Assembly (NCBI GenBank): GCA_002162765.1
Contig: MAAR01000004.1
Location: 1-64,000, forward strand
Direction: 5' to 3'
DNA length: 64,000 nucleotides
Source: Flavobacteriales bacterium 34_180_T64
GTDB taxonomy: Bacteria > Bacteroidota > Bacteroidia > Flavobacteriales > Flavobacteriaceae
The notes below the pieces were generated by a model, which did not search any database, was not told where the DNA came from, and saw nothing but the letters and a program-made list of their open reading frames with translations. Numbering within the stretch: the stretch's first letter is position 1; each line of letters opens with the position of its first letter. Below are positions 24,002 through 32,185 of this stretch, one piece after another. The position numbers and the translations under genes are program-made.

Positions 24002-25408
24002 ATGAAAACTAACATTCTAAGATTTTCGCTAATGCTTTTTTCAACTGCAGTGTTCTCACAAGTAGGACATATTATGCAAGGAGTAGGGTCTGTTAACATG
24101 TCAATGGGAGGAGCTTCAACAGCGCAACCAATTGATATTTCAGGTGCCTTGCAATGGAATCCAGCAACAATATCAACCTTTAATGATAAAATTATAAAAT
24201 TTGACATTGGATTATTTTTCTCATCTCCAGAATTAAGCTCTAGTTTACCAGCGAATATGCTTTGGCAACCTGGAGATTTCGGGCTTGGATCACCAGGGTC
24301 TCCTTCAGTACATGGAATTACTAAAGATGACAGAGGTCTTTCACCTATGCCAGCATTAGCAATGGTTTGGGGAAAAGAAGATAGTAAACATACCTTTGGC
24401 GCTTCTGCTTTTGGGATTAGTGGATTTGGAGTTACATTCCCTCAAGAAACGAATCTGCCAATGGATATAAATGGAAACCCAAATCCAAACTGGGATCCAA
24501 ATAATTCGAATTCTATAAATTGGCCACAAAGTTTAAATGGCTTTGGTCATATTGAATCAGATTATATGTTGTTACAAGTTGGTTTAGCTTGGGCTTATGA
24601 ATTATCAGATCAATTCTCAATTGGTGTACAACCTAATGTTAATTATGCCGCATTAGAGTTAGCACCTAATCCTACAGCAAATCCAAATATGGCTGGTTAT
24701 CCTGTCTCAGATAAAGCTTCTGCTTTTGGTTTTGGTGCTCAATTTGGATTGTTTTATGATACAGGAAATGGTCTAAAATTAGGAGCATCATATAAAACAG
24801 TTCAAAAATTTAGTAAGTTCGATTTTAACAACACTCATTTAGATGCTTCAACATCAAACAACGAATTTCAAATGGATTATCCGGCAATTCTATCTTTGGG
24901 ATTAGGATACTCAACAGATAAAATAGATTTCGCTCTTGATTTTAGAAGAGTAGACTATGAAAACACGGATGGCTTTTCAAAAACAGGCTGGACACCAACT
25001 GCATCTGTAGCAGGCTTTGGATGGAATAATATGTCCATATTATCTACAGGAATTCAATACAAAGGGATTAATAAACTGCCTTTACGCTTTGGCTATACAT
25101 ATAGCTCAAACCCAATACCAGAGGAAGTTACGTTTTTTAACATCCCTGCTACTGCAATCATAAAAGATGCATTTCAATTTGGATTTAGCTATGAGGTGAA
25201 TGACAATTTTAAAATAGACGCTGTTTATCATTATGGAAAGAGTGGTGATGCAACAACTGGTAAATTATTATCACCATTTATGGTTTCACCAAGTAATCCT
25301 TTAGGAGAAATCCCTGGCTCATCAGTATCTTATGACATGACAACATCAATGGTTATGGTAGGAATCAGCTATACCTTTAAAAAAGAGGAAACAACACCAA
25401 TAGACTAG
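24002..25408 (+). CDS. OmpP1/FadL/TodX family outer-membrane transporter
   Basis: 468 aa beta-barrel with signal peptide MKTNILRFSLMLFSTAVFSQ. The N-terminal HIMQGVGSVNMSMGGASTAQ and ALQWNPATIS segments are the FadL/OmpP1 hatch region; the C-terminus ends with the alternating pattern MVMVGISYTFKK. The family moves hydrophobic molecules across the outer membrane. ATG 24002 fits the signal peptide. It is divergent from the SQR operon with a 230 bp shared region; whether it supplies a sulfur-related hydrophobic substrate is not known. Confidence 0.9.
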   Translation: MKTNILRFSLMLFSTAVFSQVGHIMQGVGSVNMSMGGASTAQPIDISGALQWNPATISTFNDKIIKFDIGLFFSSPELSSSLPANMLWQPGDFGLGSPGSPSVHGITKDDRGLSPMPALAMVWGKEDSKHTFGASAFGISGFGVTFPQETNLPMDINGNPNPNWDPNNSNSINWPQSLNGFGHIESDYMLLQVGLAWAYELSDQFSIGVQPNVNYAALELAPNPTANPNMAGYPVSDKASAFGFGAQFGLFYDTGNGLKLGASYKTVQKFSKFDFNNTHLDASTSNNEFQMDYPAILSLGLGYSTDKIDFALDFRRVDYENTDGFSKTGWTPTASVAGFGWNNMSILSTGIQYKGINKLPLRFGYTYSSNPIPEEVTFFNIPATAIIKDAFQFGFSYEVNDNFKIDAVYHYGKSGDATTGKLLSPFMVSPSNPLGEIPGSSVSYDMTTSMVMVGISYTFKKEETTPID

Positions 25409-25435
25409 ATTCAATTAATTAATTTTAAATAACAA

Positions 25436-25466
25436 AAAACCTCAACCAAACATGGTTGAGGTTTTA
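25436..25466. terminator. Bidirectional intrinsic terminator
   Basis: CCTCAACC-AAACAT-GGTTGAGG is an 8 bp perfect stem flanked by AAAAAA on the left and TTTTA on the right, between two convergent genes. Confidence 0.85.
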
Positions 25467-25493
25467 CTTTTAATGTCTGAATTACAGACCAAT

Positions 25494-26264
25494 TTACTTT
25501 CCACTCATGTGCTTATTGTAAACCCAAATCTCATCCCATCGGTTTGAGAATGTATCATCTAATGTGTCTAGGAAATTATCCCAAGATTTATCACCATACA
25601 ATTTTTCATAGGCTTCTTTAAAATCTATATCAGTATCAAGATCAGCCCAATTTTTATAGAAACTAACTGTGCATACATGTCGTCCTAAATCGCCTTGTAA
25701 AAACAAATTATAATATAAGCCCCAAGGATTGTCACCAGGCAAAGATTTTAATGTTGCACTTACTTGTTTGAAAACTGAGTTCATTGTATAACCATGATCT
25801 TCTTCTATCTCAAAATACCTTAAAAACATAATTGGATGGTCTGAATTATTATCAGTTAAAGAACCAGTATTAGATAATTTATCATTCTTTTTCCAGTACT
25901 CAATACTATGCATCTTTTTAATGTAAGGCATTACATTATCCCGCCAGTCAGTATCATGACCTCCTTCTCCTGGACGCGTATCATTGTGTTTAAACATCAT
26001 TGGTCCCATTTCCCAAACAATATTACCTGAGTTTGGACCTGTAGTAATATTAAAAACGTTTGCCTCATAAGGGGCTGCTTTGTGATAAGTCTCATTGTGT
26101 TTTCTCATGTTATCAGACAACACTTTCAGATTTTTCTTATCTGGAGTTAGCATTATACTCTCCCACATTTCGTAGTCTTTGTCCTCCTCTTGAGCTTTTG
26201 ACTGCCAAGAAAAACTAAAAACCATTGCAAGCATCATTATTGATGCAACTGTTTTTTTAAACAT
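25494..26264 (-). CDS. Exported protein of unknown function
   Basis: 256 aa with signal peptide MFKKTVASIMMLAMVFSFSWQSKAQ. The mature protein is rich in aromatic and charged residues, with repeated Trp (YEMWESIML, WEMGPMMF, DDTFSNRWDEIWVYN). It shows no recognisable catalytic motif. The pattern suggests a soluble periplasmic or secreted protein of a Bacteroidota-specific family. It is transcribed toward the terminator at 25436 and lies between the FadL porin gene and dsbD, so a link to the redox island is possible but unproven. Confidence 0.6.
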   Translation of the reverse strand: MFKKTVASIMMLAMVFSFSWQSKAQEEDKDYEMWESIMLTPDKKNLKVLSDNMRKHNETYHKAAPYEANVFNITTGPNSGNIVWEMGPMMFKHNDTRPGEGGHDTDWRDNVMPYIKKMHSIEYWKKNDKLSNTGSLTDNNSDHPIMFLRYFEIEEDHGYTMNSVFKQVSATLKSLPGDNPWGLYYNLFLQGDLGRHVCTVSFYKNWADLDTDIDFKEAYEKLYGDKSWDNFLDTLDDTFSNRWDEIWVYNKHMSGK

Positions 26265-26504
26265 AATAATTATTGATTTAGTTGATTAATTAAACATCAT
26301 GCACTATTGCATTATGCCATTAGCAAAGAAATATTATCGCAATCGTATAATGAGTGGAATACTAGTAAGCCACTTAAGATAAAGGATCAGTTTTGGAGTT
26401 AACTAAAATTAGACTTTCATGGAAAGATGTCAAAATGACTTAGGACGAAGTGTAGGAAAAATTGTCCGAAAACGGTATTTATTTTATCAAAGAACACCAA
26501 TATA

Positions 26505-26539
26505 AATTAAAAAAGCCACACTTATTATCAAGTGTGGCT
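26505..26539 (-). terminator. Intrinsic terminator of the dsbD gene
   Basis: AGCCACACTT (26514-26523) and AAGTGTGGCT (26530-26539) form a perfect 10 bp stem. On the minus strand it is followed by a U-rich run (26505-26513). It is the only feature seen in the 300 bp gap 26265-26564. Confidence 0.85.
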
Positions 26540-26564
26540 TAGCTAATATTATTAGAATATGTTA

Positions 26565-28568
26565 TTAATCACTAAATGCAGAAGTCCCTTTTTGCAACCA
26601 ATTAAAATAGGCATCTTCATCTGGAGTATAACCAACAGGTGCTATTAAATTTTCTTCATCATGATTCATTAATACATAATAAGGCTGGGTATTCGTTTTA
26701 TATTTAAGTGCTTGCAACTCGCTCCATTTTTGACCAATATACTTAAGTTTCTTACCAGGCTTTAATTGAGAATCAACGATTTCAGTTTCTGATAATTTTC
26801 GTTTATCATCTACATATAATGAAATTAAAACTACATCATTTTTTAATACGTTCAATACTCTGTCTTTTACCCAAACATTCTGTTCCATTTTACGACAATT
26901 CACACAAGCCCAACCCGTAAAATCAATCATCACAGGTTTACCCACTTTTTTAGCATATGCCAATCCTTTATCATAATCGTTAAAGGCCAATATATCATGT
27001 GGTGCCAATAAATGTGCTCCTTCTGGTAAATCTGAATGATCAGTAGCAGTACCTCCTCCCAATTTTGTATAACCAACACCATATGGTGACTCACTATAAT
27101 CTAATGGCGGTGGAAATGCACTAATTAAATTTAATGGTGCTCCCCAAAGTCCAGGAATCATATAAATAGTAAAAGATAACACAATCAATCCTAAACTTAA
27201 ACGTCCTACAGAAATATGAGTTAAAGGAGAATCGTGAGGCAACTGAATCTTTCCGAATAGATATAAAGCTAAAGTCCCAAAAATTGCTATCCATATTGCG
27301 ATAAATACTTCGCGTTCCAACCAGTGTAATTGCAAAACCAAATCGGCATTAGATAAAAATTTGAATGCTAGTGCCAGTTCTAAAAATCCTAAAACCACTT
27401 TTACTGTATTTAACCAACCGCCAGATTTCGGTAATGAATTTAACCATCCAGGAAACGCTGCAAATAATGCAAATGGCAAAGCCAGTGCTAAAGAGAATCC
27501 AAACATCCCTACAAACGGAGCAATACCTCCTTTAGAAGCTGCCTCTACCAATAAGGTCCCAACAATAGGTCCTGTACAAGAAAAGGACACAATTGCCAAG
27601 GCTAAAGCCATAAAGAAAATACCAATCATTCCTCCTCTATCCGCTTGTCTATCTACTTTATTCGCCCATGAATTAGGCAATATAATTTCGAAAGCTCCCA
27701 AAAAGGAAACCGCAAAAAGAATTAAAAGCAAAAAGAAAATAACATTGAACCAGACATTTGTGGAAAGCGCGTTTAAAGCATCAGCTCCAAAAACCCAAGT
27801 TACCACAGCACCCATAAACACATAAATAACAATAATTGCCAAACCATAAATGATGGCGTTTTTAATTCCTTGTGCTTTTGACTTACTCTGTTTCGTAAAA
27901 AAACTTACCGTCATTGGAATCATTGGAAACACACATGGCGTTAGCAATGCTGCAAATCCTGATAAGAACGCAATAAAGAAAATAGACCACAATCCTTTCT
28001 TTTCTTCCTTTTTATTAGTTTTATCAGCTGTTGTTGTGATAGCATCTTTAGAAGTAGATTCTTTAACCTCAAAAATAGTCTCTTTTGAAGCCGTTTCATT
28101 TAGTGTAGCATTTGATGTCTTCTTGAGCTGAAATTCTAAATCTACGAAGGTTGGTTGCAAGCATTTTTCATCATCGCAAGCCATGAACTCCACTTCACCT
28201 TTTACTAAAGACAATTCTTTATTTAAGATTCTAATACGTTGTCGGAATTCAGTTTTATCTTCAAAAAATTTAATTTCCATTTGAAAAACGGGATCATCAA
28301 CAGTATGACCTTCCTCTTCTATTGTCTCTCCAACAGTTTCAAAATCATCACTTATTTCATAAATAAATGTTGTTGGTATTGGACCATCTTCTGGTACTGT
28401 TTGAGAATACAAATGCCATGTATCATCTATTAATGCAATAGAAATCAAATCAAATTCAGTTTCAGATATTTTTTCAACCGAGGTTTCCCATTTGACAGGT
28501 TCAAGAATTTGGGCGTTTGAAGTTGTTACTAAAAACAGAAAGAGAATACTATAAACAAAACGTTTCAT
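26565..28568 (-). CDS. dsbD: Thiol:disulfide interchange protein DsbD
   Basis: 667 aa. Order: signal peptide; N-terminal DsbD-alpha-like periplasmic domain with CDDEKC near residue 133; eight-helix CcdA/DsbD core beginning [20 protein letters not shown], with a second core Cys in [14 protein letters not shown]; and C-terminal thioredoxin domain with Cys 555 and Cys 558 in [10 protein letters not shown]. It carries electrons from cytoplasmic thioredoxin across the inner membrane to periplasmic thiol proteins. Neighbouring exported rhodanese, TlpA-like and thioredoxin-like products are plausible clients. Confidence 0.93.
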   Translation of the reverse strand: MKRFVYSILFLFLVTTSNAQILEPVKWETSVEKISETEFDLISIALIDDTWHLYSQTVPEDGPIPTTFIYEISDDFETVGETIEEEGHTVDDPVFQMEIKFFEDKTEFRQRIRILNKELSLVKGEVEFMACDDEKCLQPTFVDLEFQLKKTSNATLNETASKETIFEVKESTSKDAITTTADKTNKKEEKKGLWSIFFIAFLSGFAALLTPCVFPMIPMTVSFFTKQSKSKAQGIKNAIIYGLAIIVIYVFMGAVVTWVFGADALNALSTNVWFNVIFFLLLILFAVSFLGAFEIILPNSWANKVDRQADRGGMIGIFFMALALAIVSFSCTGPIVGTLLVEAASKGGIAPFVGMFGFSLALALPFALFAAFPGWLNSLPKSGGWLNTVKVVLGFLELALAFKFLSNADLVLQLHWLEREVFIAIWIAIFGTLALYLFGKIQLPHDSPLTHISVGRLSLGLIVLSFTIYMIPGLWGAPLNLISAFPPPLDYSESPYGVGYTKLGGGTATDHSDLPEGAHLLAPHDILAFNDYDKGLAYAKKVGKPVMIDFTGWACVNCRKMEQNVWVKDRVLNVLKNDVVLISLYVDDKRKLSETEIVDSQLKPGKKLKYIGQKWSELQALKYKTNTQPYYVLMNHDEENLIAPVGYTPDEDAYFNWLQKGTSAFSD

Positions 28569-28604
28569 ATAGATATATTAATTCACAATTGGGGCATAAA
28601 GCGA

Positions 28605-28612
28605 CAAATGTA
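28605..28612 (-). promoter_or_regulatory. TAnnTTTG -7 element before dsbD
   Basis: On the minus strand TACATTTG lies 36 bases before the dsbD ATG. No good -33 TTG is seen at the expected distance. Confidence 0.4.
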
Positions 28613-28750
28613 AAACATGTGTTTTAAATTGAGTAATAAAGCTTTCTTAAAATAGTATTGTCTATTGTAAGAGCGCCGCTAATTTAAAAAAAAAGGTATG
28701 AAAAGTAGGGTTTGTCGGAAACAAAAGAAAAAATTACAATATGAAGTATA

Positions 28751-28775
28751 AAAAAGCCGAACATTCTGTTCGGCT
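28751..28775 (-). terminator. Intrinsic terminator after the rhodanese pair
   Basis: AGCCGAACA-TTC-TGTTCGGCT is a perfect 9 bp stem, followed on the minus strand by five U residues. It begins 5 bases after the stop codon of 28781-29191. Confidence 0.85.
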
Positions 28776-28780
28776 ATAAA

Positions 28781-29191
28781 TTATTCTAAAGTCTCTATGT
28801 CGAGACCCTCAAATTCCCATTTGGTTATGCCGCCATCTAAATCATAGATTTTCACAAACCCTGCATCTTTTAGTTTTGCGGCACATTTGGCACTTCTACC
28901 ACCAGATCTACAATACAGAATTACGGGTTTGGTTTTATCTAATTTAATAATGTCTTCATCAAAAGTTGGCGATCTAAAATCAATATTCTGAGAATTATCT
29001 ATATAGCCCTCCTGATACTCTTCGGGAGTTCTAACATCAACCAATTGTATATCGTCGAGTTCTAATAGTGTTTGCATTTCCTCAGGAGTTACCAATTTAA
29101 CTTCTGCCTTCATTTCTGATGGTGCGTTTTCATTACAGCTTGTAGCTGAAACAGCTAGCAATACGCTTAAAATAATAATTAGTTGTTTCAT
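28781..29191 (-). CDS. Rhodanese-like domain lipoprotein
   Basis: 136 aa. The signal peptide ends in the lipobox ATSC (Cys 19). The single rhodanese domain has the active-site loop CRSGGRS with Cys 94, the position that carries persulfide. It is exported and membrane-anchored, so it would act on sulfur in the periplasm or at the surface. It lies 11 bases downstream of the cytoplasmic rhodanese gene on the same strand and ends at a strong terminator. A role in sulfane-sulfur transfer is inferred. Confidence 0.88.
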   Translation of the reverse strand: MKQLIIILSVLLAVSATSCNENAPSEMKAEVKLVTPEEMQTLLELDDIQLVDVRTPEEYQEGYIDNSQNIDFRSPTFDEDIIKLDKTKPVILYCRSGGRSAKCAAKLKDAGFVKIYDLDGGITKWEFEGLDIETLE

Positions 29192-29202
29192 TTGATTTTG
29201 AT

Positions 29203-29523
29203 TTATAATTTAATTGATGAGACTTTTCCTGTCCAGTTGCTAAATCCTCCTAAGAGGTTATAGGCTTTTTCAAAGCCCAATTGGTTCATTAGTGCACATG
29301 CCTGCCCACTTCTTCCGCCAACCTTACAATACACATAGTAGTTTTTAGTTTTATCAAGTTGTTGAATCTCGTCAATAAAACCTTGACCTCTATAAATATC
29401 AATATGAAGTGCATCAGGAATTATACCATGATTTACCTCATCTAAAGTTCTAACGTCTAAAACAACTGCATTATTATCACTTGCAAGTTGATTCGCCCAA
29501 TCGTGCTCTTTTAAATCAGCCAT
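29203..29523 (-). CDS. Rhodanese-like domain protein (cytoplasmic)
   Basis: 106 aa single-domain rhodanese with no signal peptide. The active-site loop is CKVGGRS in YYVYCKVGGRSGQAC, so the catalytic Cys is intact. ATG 29523 is chosen over the in-frame TTG at 29538, because a TAAATTTG -7 element on the minus strand (29547-29554) puts transcription initiation next to that TTG. It is co-transcribed with the exported rhodanese, giving one sulfurtransferase on each side of the membrane. Confidence 0.88.
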   Translation of the reverse strand: MADLKEHDWANQLASDNNAVVLDVRTLDEVNHGIIPDALHIDIYRGQGFIDEIQQLDKTKNYYVYCKVGGRSGQACALMNQLGFEKAYNLLGGFSNWTGKVSSIKL

Positions 29524-29578
29524 ATTTTTATGTATCAATAATCATGCAAATTTAACATTTCCTTATGATTAAGACGCA

Positions 29579-29605
29579 AAAAAACCTGAAGTGTTACACT
29601 TCAGG
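29579..29605 (-). terminator. Intrinsic terminator after the thioredoxin-like gene
   Basis: CCTGAAGTG-TTA-CACTTCAGG is a perfect 9 bp stem, followed on the minus strand by a run of U residues. It lies 25 bases after the stop codon of 29631-30251. Confidence 0.85.
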
Positions 29606-29630
29606 CTCTTAAAATTCAAATTTTTAAGGA

Positions 29631-30251
29631 TTAAACTTTAATAGAACATCCAATAGCTCTTGTATTAGATTCCTTTATTTCGCGACCTTCTAATAAGGCA
29701 TCAACCGCATTTTCAACATATTTAGTTGTTACAGCAGACGCATCTTTATAATTATCATCTATCGCTCCAATATACTTTACTTGGTTGCCTTTTTTTGTTT
29801 TCTGCAACAGGTATACATGAGGTGTTTTTTTAGCTCCATATTGCGGATAAATTTTTTGACCTTCATCCATTAAATATGGAAATGTAAACCCTTTCGCTTT
29901 CGCTCTCCTTTTCATTGCCTCCATATTATCACCCGGTTTAACATTGGTGTTATTAGGCATAATAGCAATAACAGGGTATCCTTTTTTAGCGTATTTTTTA
30001 TTTAAAGCCTCTACTCTATCTTCATAGGCAACTGCATAAGGACATGTATTACACGTAAATACTACAATAAATCCTTTAGCATCTTTAAAATTTGACAAGG
30101 ACACTGTAGTACCATCGATATTTTCTAATTTAAAATCGGTTGCAAAATCACCGACATGGTAGCCATGATTTGGTCCGATTGTTTTAGCATTCGTAAAAGC
30201 CGATAGTGTAACTACAGCCACAAGTACAAAAAGGGTTTTAATTGTTTTCAT
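29631..30251 (-). CDS. Exported thioredoxin-family (AhpC/TSA-like) protein
   Basis: 206 aa. A signal peptide (MKTIKTLFVLVAVVTLSAFT) is followed by a thioredoxin fold with the CNTCPYA active site near residue 72. The segments DFATDFKLENIDGTTVSLSN and TPHVYLLQK (cis-Pro) are typical of the AhpC/TSA-redoxin family. It is a periplasmic thiol reductase or peroxidase-like protein with unknown partner. It is 6 bases downstream of the TlpA-like gene in the same operon and could be reduced by DsbD. Confidence 0.87.
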   Translation of the reverse strand: MKTIKTLFVLVAVVTLSAFTNAKTIGPNHGYHVGDFATDFKLENIDGTTVSLSNFKDAKGFIVVFTCNTCPYAVAYEDRVEALNKKYAKKGYPVIAIMPNNTNVKPGDNMEAMKRRAKAKGFTFPYLMDEGQKIYPQYGAKKTPHVYLLQKTKKGNQVKYIGAIDDNYKDASAVTTKYVENAVDALLEGREIKESNTRAIGCSIKV

Positions 30252-30257
30252 AATATT

Positions 30258-30740
30258 TTATTTTAGGAATTGTTTTAGTTCGGTTTCTAATTCGGAATAA
30301 TTAAAAGATTGTTCATAAAATTGACGCTTATCTTTATTATATATTAATGTAGCAGGAATTGCGCCACTCCAACTTTCACTTACTTTAGGAATCCACGAAT
30401 TTGAATCAACATCATCTAATGCAATGACTTTCGATTCTATTTGATGCTTCTGAATAAAAGGTTTTAATTTAGACTCATACTTTTGAGGAAAATCTAGACT
30501 GATCAATATAATTTCTACGTTTTTATTTTTATAATTAGCGTTTAGCTCCTCGAAGTAAGGCAATTCCTTTACACAAGGTGCACACCAAGTAGCCCAAAAA
30601 TTGACAACATAAACCTTATCATCCTTTTTATTTAGAAAATTTTCAATACCATCAAAATCATAAACTTCCAAAACAACTGGTTTTGGCTCAGATACACAAG
30701 ATAATATAGTCAATACACAAAGGCAGAAAAGGTACTTCAT
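30258..30740 (-). CDS. TlpA-like thioredoxin-fold lipoprotein
   Basis: 160 aa. The signal peptide ends at the lipobox LSC (Cys 15). The thioredoxin fold has the FWATWCAPCVKELPYF active site (Cys 53 and Cys 56) and the cis-Pro segment GAIPATLIYN. It is predicted to be a membrane-anchored periplasmic thiol:disulfide reductase. It is first gene of a two-gene operon divergent from the MarR regulator at 30860, with about 120 bases between them. Confidence 0.87.
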   Translation of the reverse strand: MKYLFCLCVLTILSCVSEPKPVVLEVYDFDGIENFLNKKDDKVYVVNFWATWCAPCVKELPYFEELNANYKNKNVEIILISLDFPQKYESKLKPFIQKHQIESKVIALDDVDSNSWIPKVSESWSGAIPATLIYNKDKRQFYEQSFNYSELETELKQFLK

Positions 30741-30805
30741 AGCATAAAGTTATAAATCTGTTTTAAGCACTTCATAATTTTAACAAAAAATTATAGACAA
30801 TTCAT

Positions 30806-30835
30806 TTTGAAAACTCAAAAACTATCTTACATTTG
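30806..30835 (+). promoter_or_regulatory. Promoter of the marR gene (TTTG, 18 bases, TACATTTG)
   Basis: TTTG (30806-30809) and TACATTTG (30828-30835) match the Bacteroidota -33/-7 consensus. The -7 box contains the upstream in-frame TTG at 30833, so that codon cannot start the protein. Confidence 0.75.
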
Positions 30836-30859
30836 TATCGACAACAATTGTATAAACAA

Positions 30860-31312
30860 ATGTCAATAGAAGACGATATAAAAAGCACTATTAAATTAAA
30901 GGAAGATCAAAAAACCATGATTAATCTTTTATATACCAGTAATTGGTTAAAAGAAAAATCTATGGGTTTCTTTAAGGACTCTGACCTGACGTCTGAGCAA
31001 TACAATGTATTACGCATACTTAGAGGTCAAAAAGGAAATCCGGCGAATTTAAGCACCATTCAAGAGCGTATGCTTAATAAAATGAGCAATACCACACGTT
31101 TGATAGATAAACTGATAAAAAAAGAATTAGTAACACGTCAGACTTGTGAATCTAATCGAAGAAAAATTGAAATTTATATTACAAATAAAGGTCTAAAATT
31201 ATTAGCCGACTTAGATTCGGTAGTTGATGACAACAATAAAGAACTCACTAAAAACCTCAATACAAGTGAGCTTGAAACCTTAAACAAACTATTAGACAAA
31301 CTTAGAAAATAA
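30860..31312 (+). CDS. MarR family transcriptional regulator
   Basis: 150 aa winged-helix repressor. The pattern LTSEQYNVLRILRGQKGNPA, TIQERMLNKMSNTTRLIDKL and the wing CESNRRKIEIYITNKG is typical of MarR/HTH_27. The start is fixed at ATG 30860 by the promoter at 30806-30835. It is transcribed with, or just before, the yceI-like gene (35 bases downstream). Ligand and targets are unknown; it is divergent from the thioredoxin operon and may control it, YceI or both. Confidence 0.9.
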   Translation: MSIEDDIKSTIKLKEDQKTMINLLYTSNWLKEKSMGFFKDSDLTSEQYNVLRILRGQKGNPANLSTIQERMLNKMSNTTRLIDKLIKKELVTRQTCESNRRKIEIYITNKGLKLLADLDSVVDDNNKELTKNLNTSELETLNKLLDKLRK

Positions 31313-31347
31313 TAATAATTATAATTAACAAACAAAGTAAACTAAAC

Positions 31348-31920
31348 ATGAAAAACAACATTTTAAAAAGCACCTTATTATTAGTGCTCGCAGTAACTTT
31401 TGCATCTTTTACAACAATTTCAAATAAAAATGTAGATGTAGAAAAAAGTCAATTAGCTTGGAAAGCTTATAAAGTAACTGGTTCTCATTCTGGAACTATA
31501 GTTTTAAAATCTGGAAATTTAAGTTTTGATGGCGATCAATTAACTGGTGGCGCATTTACTGTAGATATGACGACTCTAGCTGTTACAGATATTCAAGGAG
31601 AATATGCCGATAAATTAAAAGGCCATTTAAAGTCTGGAGATTTCTTTGCTGTAGCTGACAATCCACATGCAAATATCACCTTTACTAATGTAAAATCAAG
31701 TGGTAAAAACTCTTATACTGTTGTTGCAGATTTAACAATTAAAGGCATAACAAAACCTGTAACTTTTGAAATTTCAATATACGGTAGTAAAGCAACAGCT
31801 TCTTTAAAAGTAGACAGAACAAAGTATGATATTAAATATGGCTCTTCTAGCTTTTTTGACAACTTACAAGATAAAGCCATTTACGACGAGTTTGACCTTG
31901 TTGTAGATTTACAATTTTAA
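31348..31920 (+). CDS. YceI family protein
   Basis: 190 aa with a signal peptide ending near residue 24. The YceI lipocalin-like beta-barrel is recognisable from SQLAWKAYKVTGSHSGTIVL, MTTLAVTDIQGEY, HLKSGDFFAVADNPHANIT and DLTIKGITKPVTFEI. The family binds long isoprenoid or amide lipids in the periplasm; the ligand here is unknown. In flavobacteria YceI often follows a MarR regulator, as here. A strong terminator follows the stop codon. Confidence 0.92.
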   Translation: MKNNILKSTLLLVLAVTFASFTTISNKNVDVEKSQLAWKAYKVTGSHSGTIVLKSGNLSFDGDQLTGGAFTVDMTTLAVTDIQGEYADKLKGHLKSGDFFAVADNPHANITFTNVKSSGKNSYTVVADLTIKGITKPVTFEISIYGSKATASLKVDRTKYDIKYGSSSFFDNLQDKAIYDEFDLVVDLQF

Positions 31921-31958
31921 CATTAGATAGGATTAATAGCAAATATTTAATGATAAAG

Positions 31959-31988
31959 AGATCCCTGCGTTTTGCAGGGGTCTTTTTT
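31959..31988 (+). terminator. Intrinsic terminator after yceI
   Basis: AGATCCCTGC-GTTTT-GCAGGGGTCT forms a 10 bp stem with one wobble pair, followed by TTTTTTAA. It separates yceI from the trp leader. Confidence 0.85.
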
Positions 31989-32005
31989 AATTTTATCGAA
32001 AATAG

Positions 32006-32036
32006 TTTGTAAACAAAATTTACATTTCTATATTTG
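32006..32036 (+). promoter_or_regulatory. Promoter of the trp operon (TTTG, 19 bases, TATATTTG)
   Basis: TTTG (32006-32009) and TATATTTG (32029-32036) are exact matches to the Bacteroidota consensus with 19 base spacing. The expected start is near 32043, ten bases before the leader peptide ATG. Confidence 0.8.
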
Positions 32037-32052
32037 ACCCATATATCAAACA

Positions 32053-32109
32053 ATGAACACAAATTTAAATACAACTTGGTGGTGGTGCTTTCGAAATTCA
32101 GTTTCGTGA
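32053..32109 (+). CDS. trpL: trp operon leader peptide
   Basis: An 18 codon reading frame, MNTNLNTTWWWCFRNSVS, with three consecutive Trp codons (TGG at 32077-32085). It starts just after the predicted transcription start and ends in the leader hairpin region. Trp is the rarest residue, so a run of three directly upstream of a terminator and trpE is strong evidence of ribosome-mediated attenuation. When charged tRNA-Trp is scarce, the ribosome would stall on these codons. It is too short for standard gene callers. Confidence 0.85.
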   Translation: MNTNLNTTWWWCFRNSVS

Positions 32110-32175
32110 ACTATCCTATAGTATATTTAAAATTAAAATATAAAAGGCTTGTCATTCACGACAAGCCTTTTTTTA
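32092..32175 (+). promoter_or_regulatory. trp attenuator (leader hairpin, antiterminator, terminator)
   Basis: Segment 1:2 is CGAAA/TTTCG (32092-32096 with 32102-32106). Segment 2:3 is TCGTGAA with TTCACGA (32104-32110 with 32155-32161). The terminator is AAAGGCTTGTC-ATTCAC-GACAAGCCTTT (32143-32170), followed by TTTT. The terminator is strong; the antiterminator pairing is short (7 bp) and is my inference. Confidence 0.75.
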
Positions 32176-32185
32176 TATAAAAAAA

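Noticed and set aside
27361-27825. Plus-strand ORF of 154 codons
   Set aside because: It is antisense to dsbD, which has all its motifs and a full-length frame.
30833-30859. Longer start of the MarR gene at TTG 30833
   Set aside because: That TTG lies inside the TACATTTG promoter element, so it would not be transcribed.
31847-32074. Minus-strand ORF of 75 codons
   Set aside because: It runs over the yceI terminator, the trp promoter and the Trp leader codons, all of which are better supported on the plus strand.
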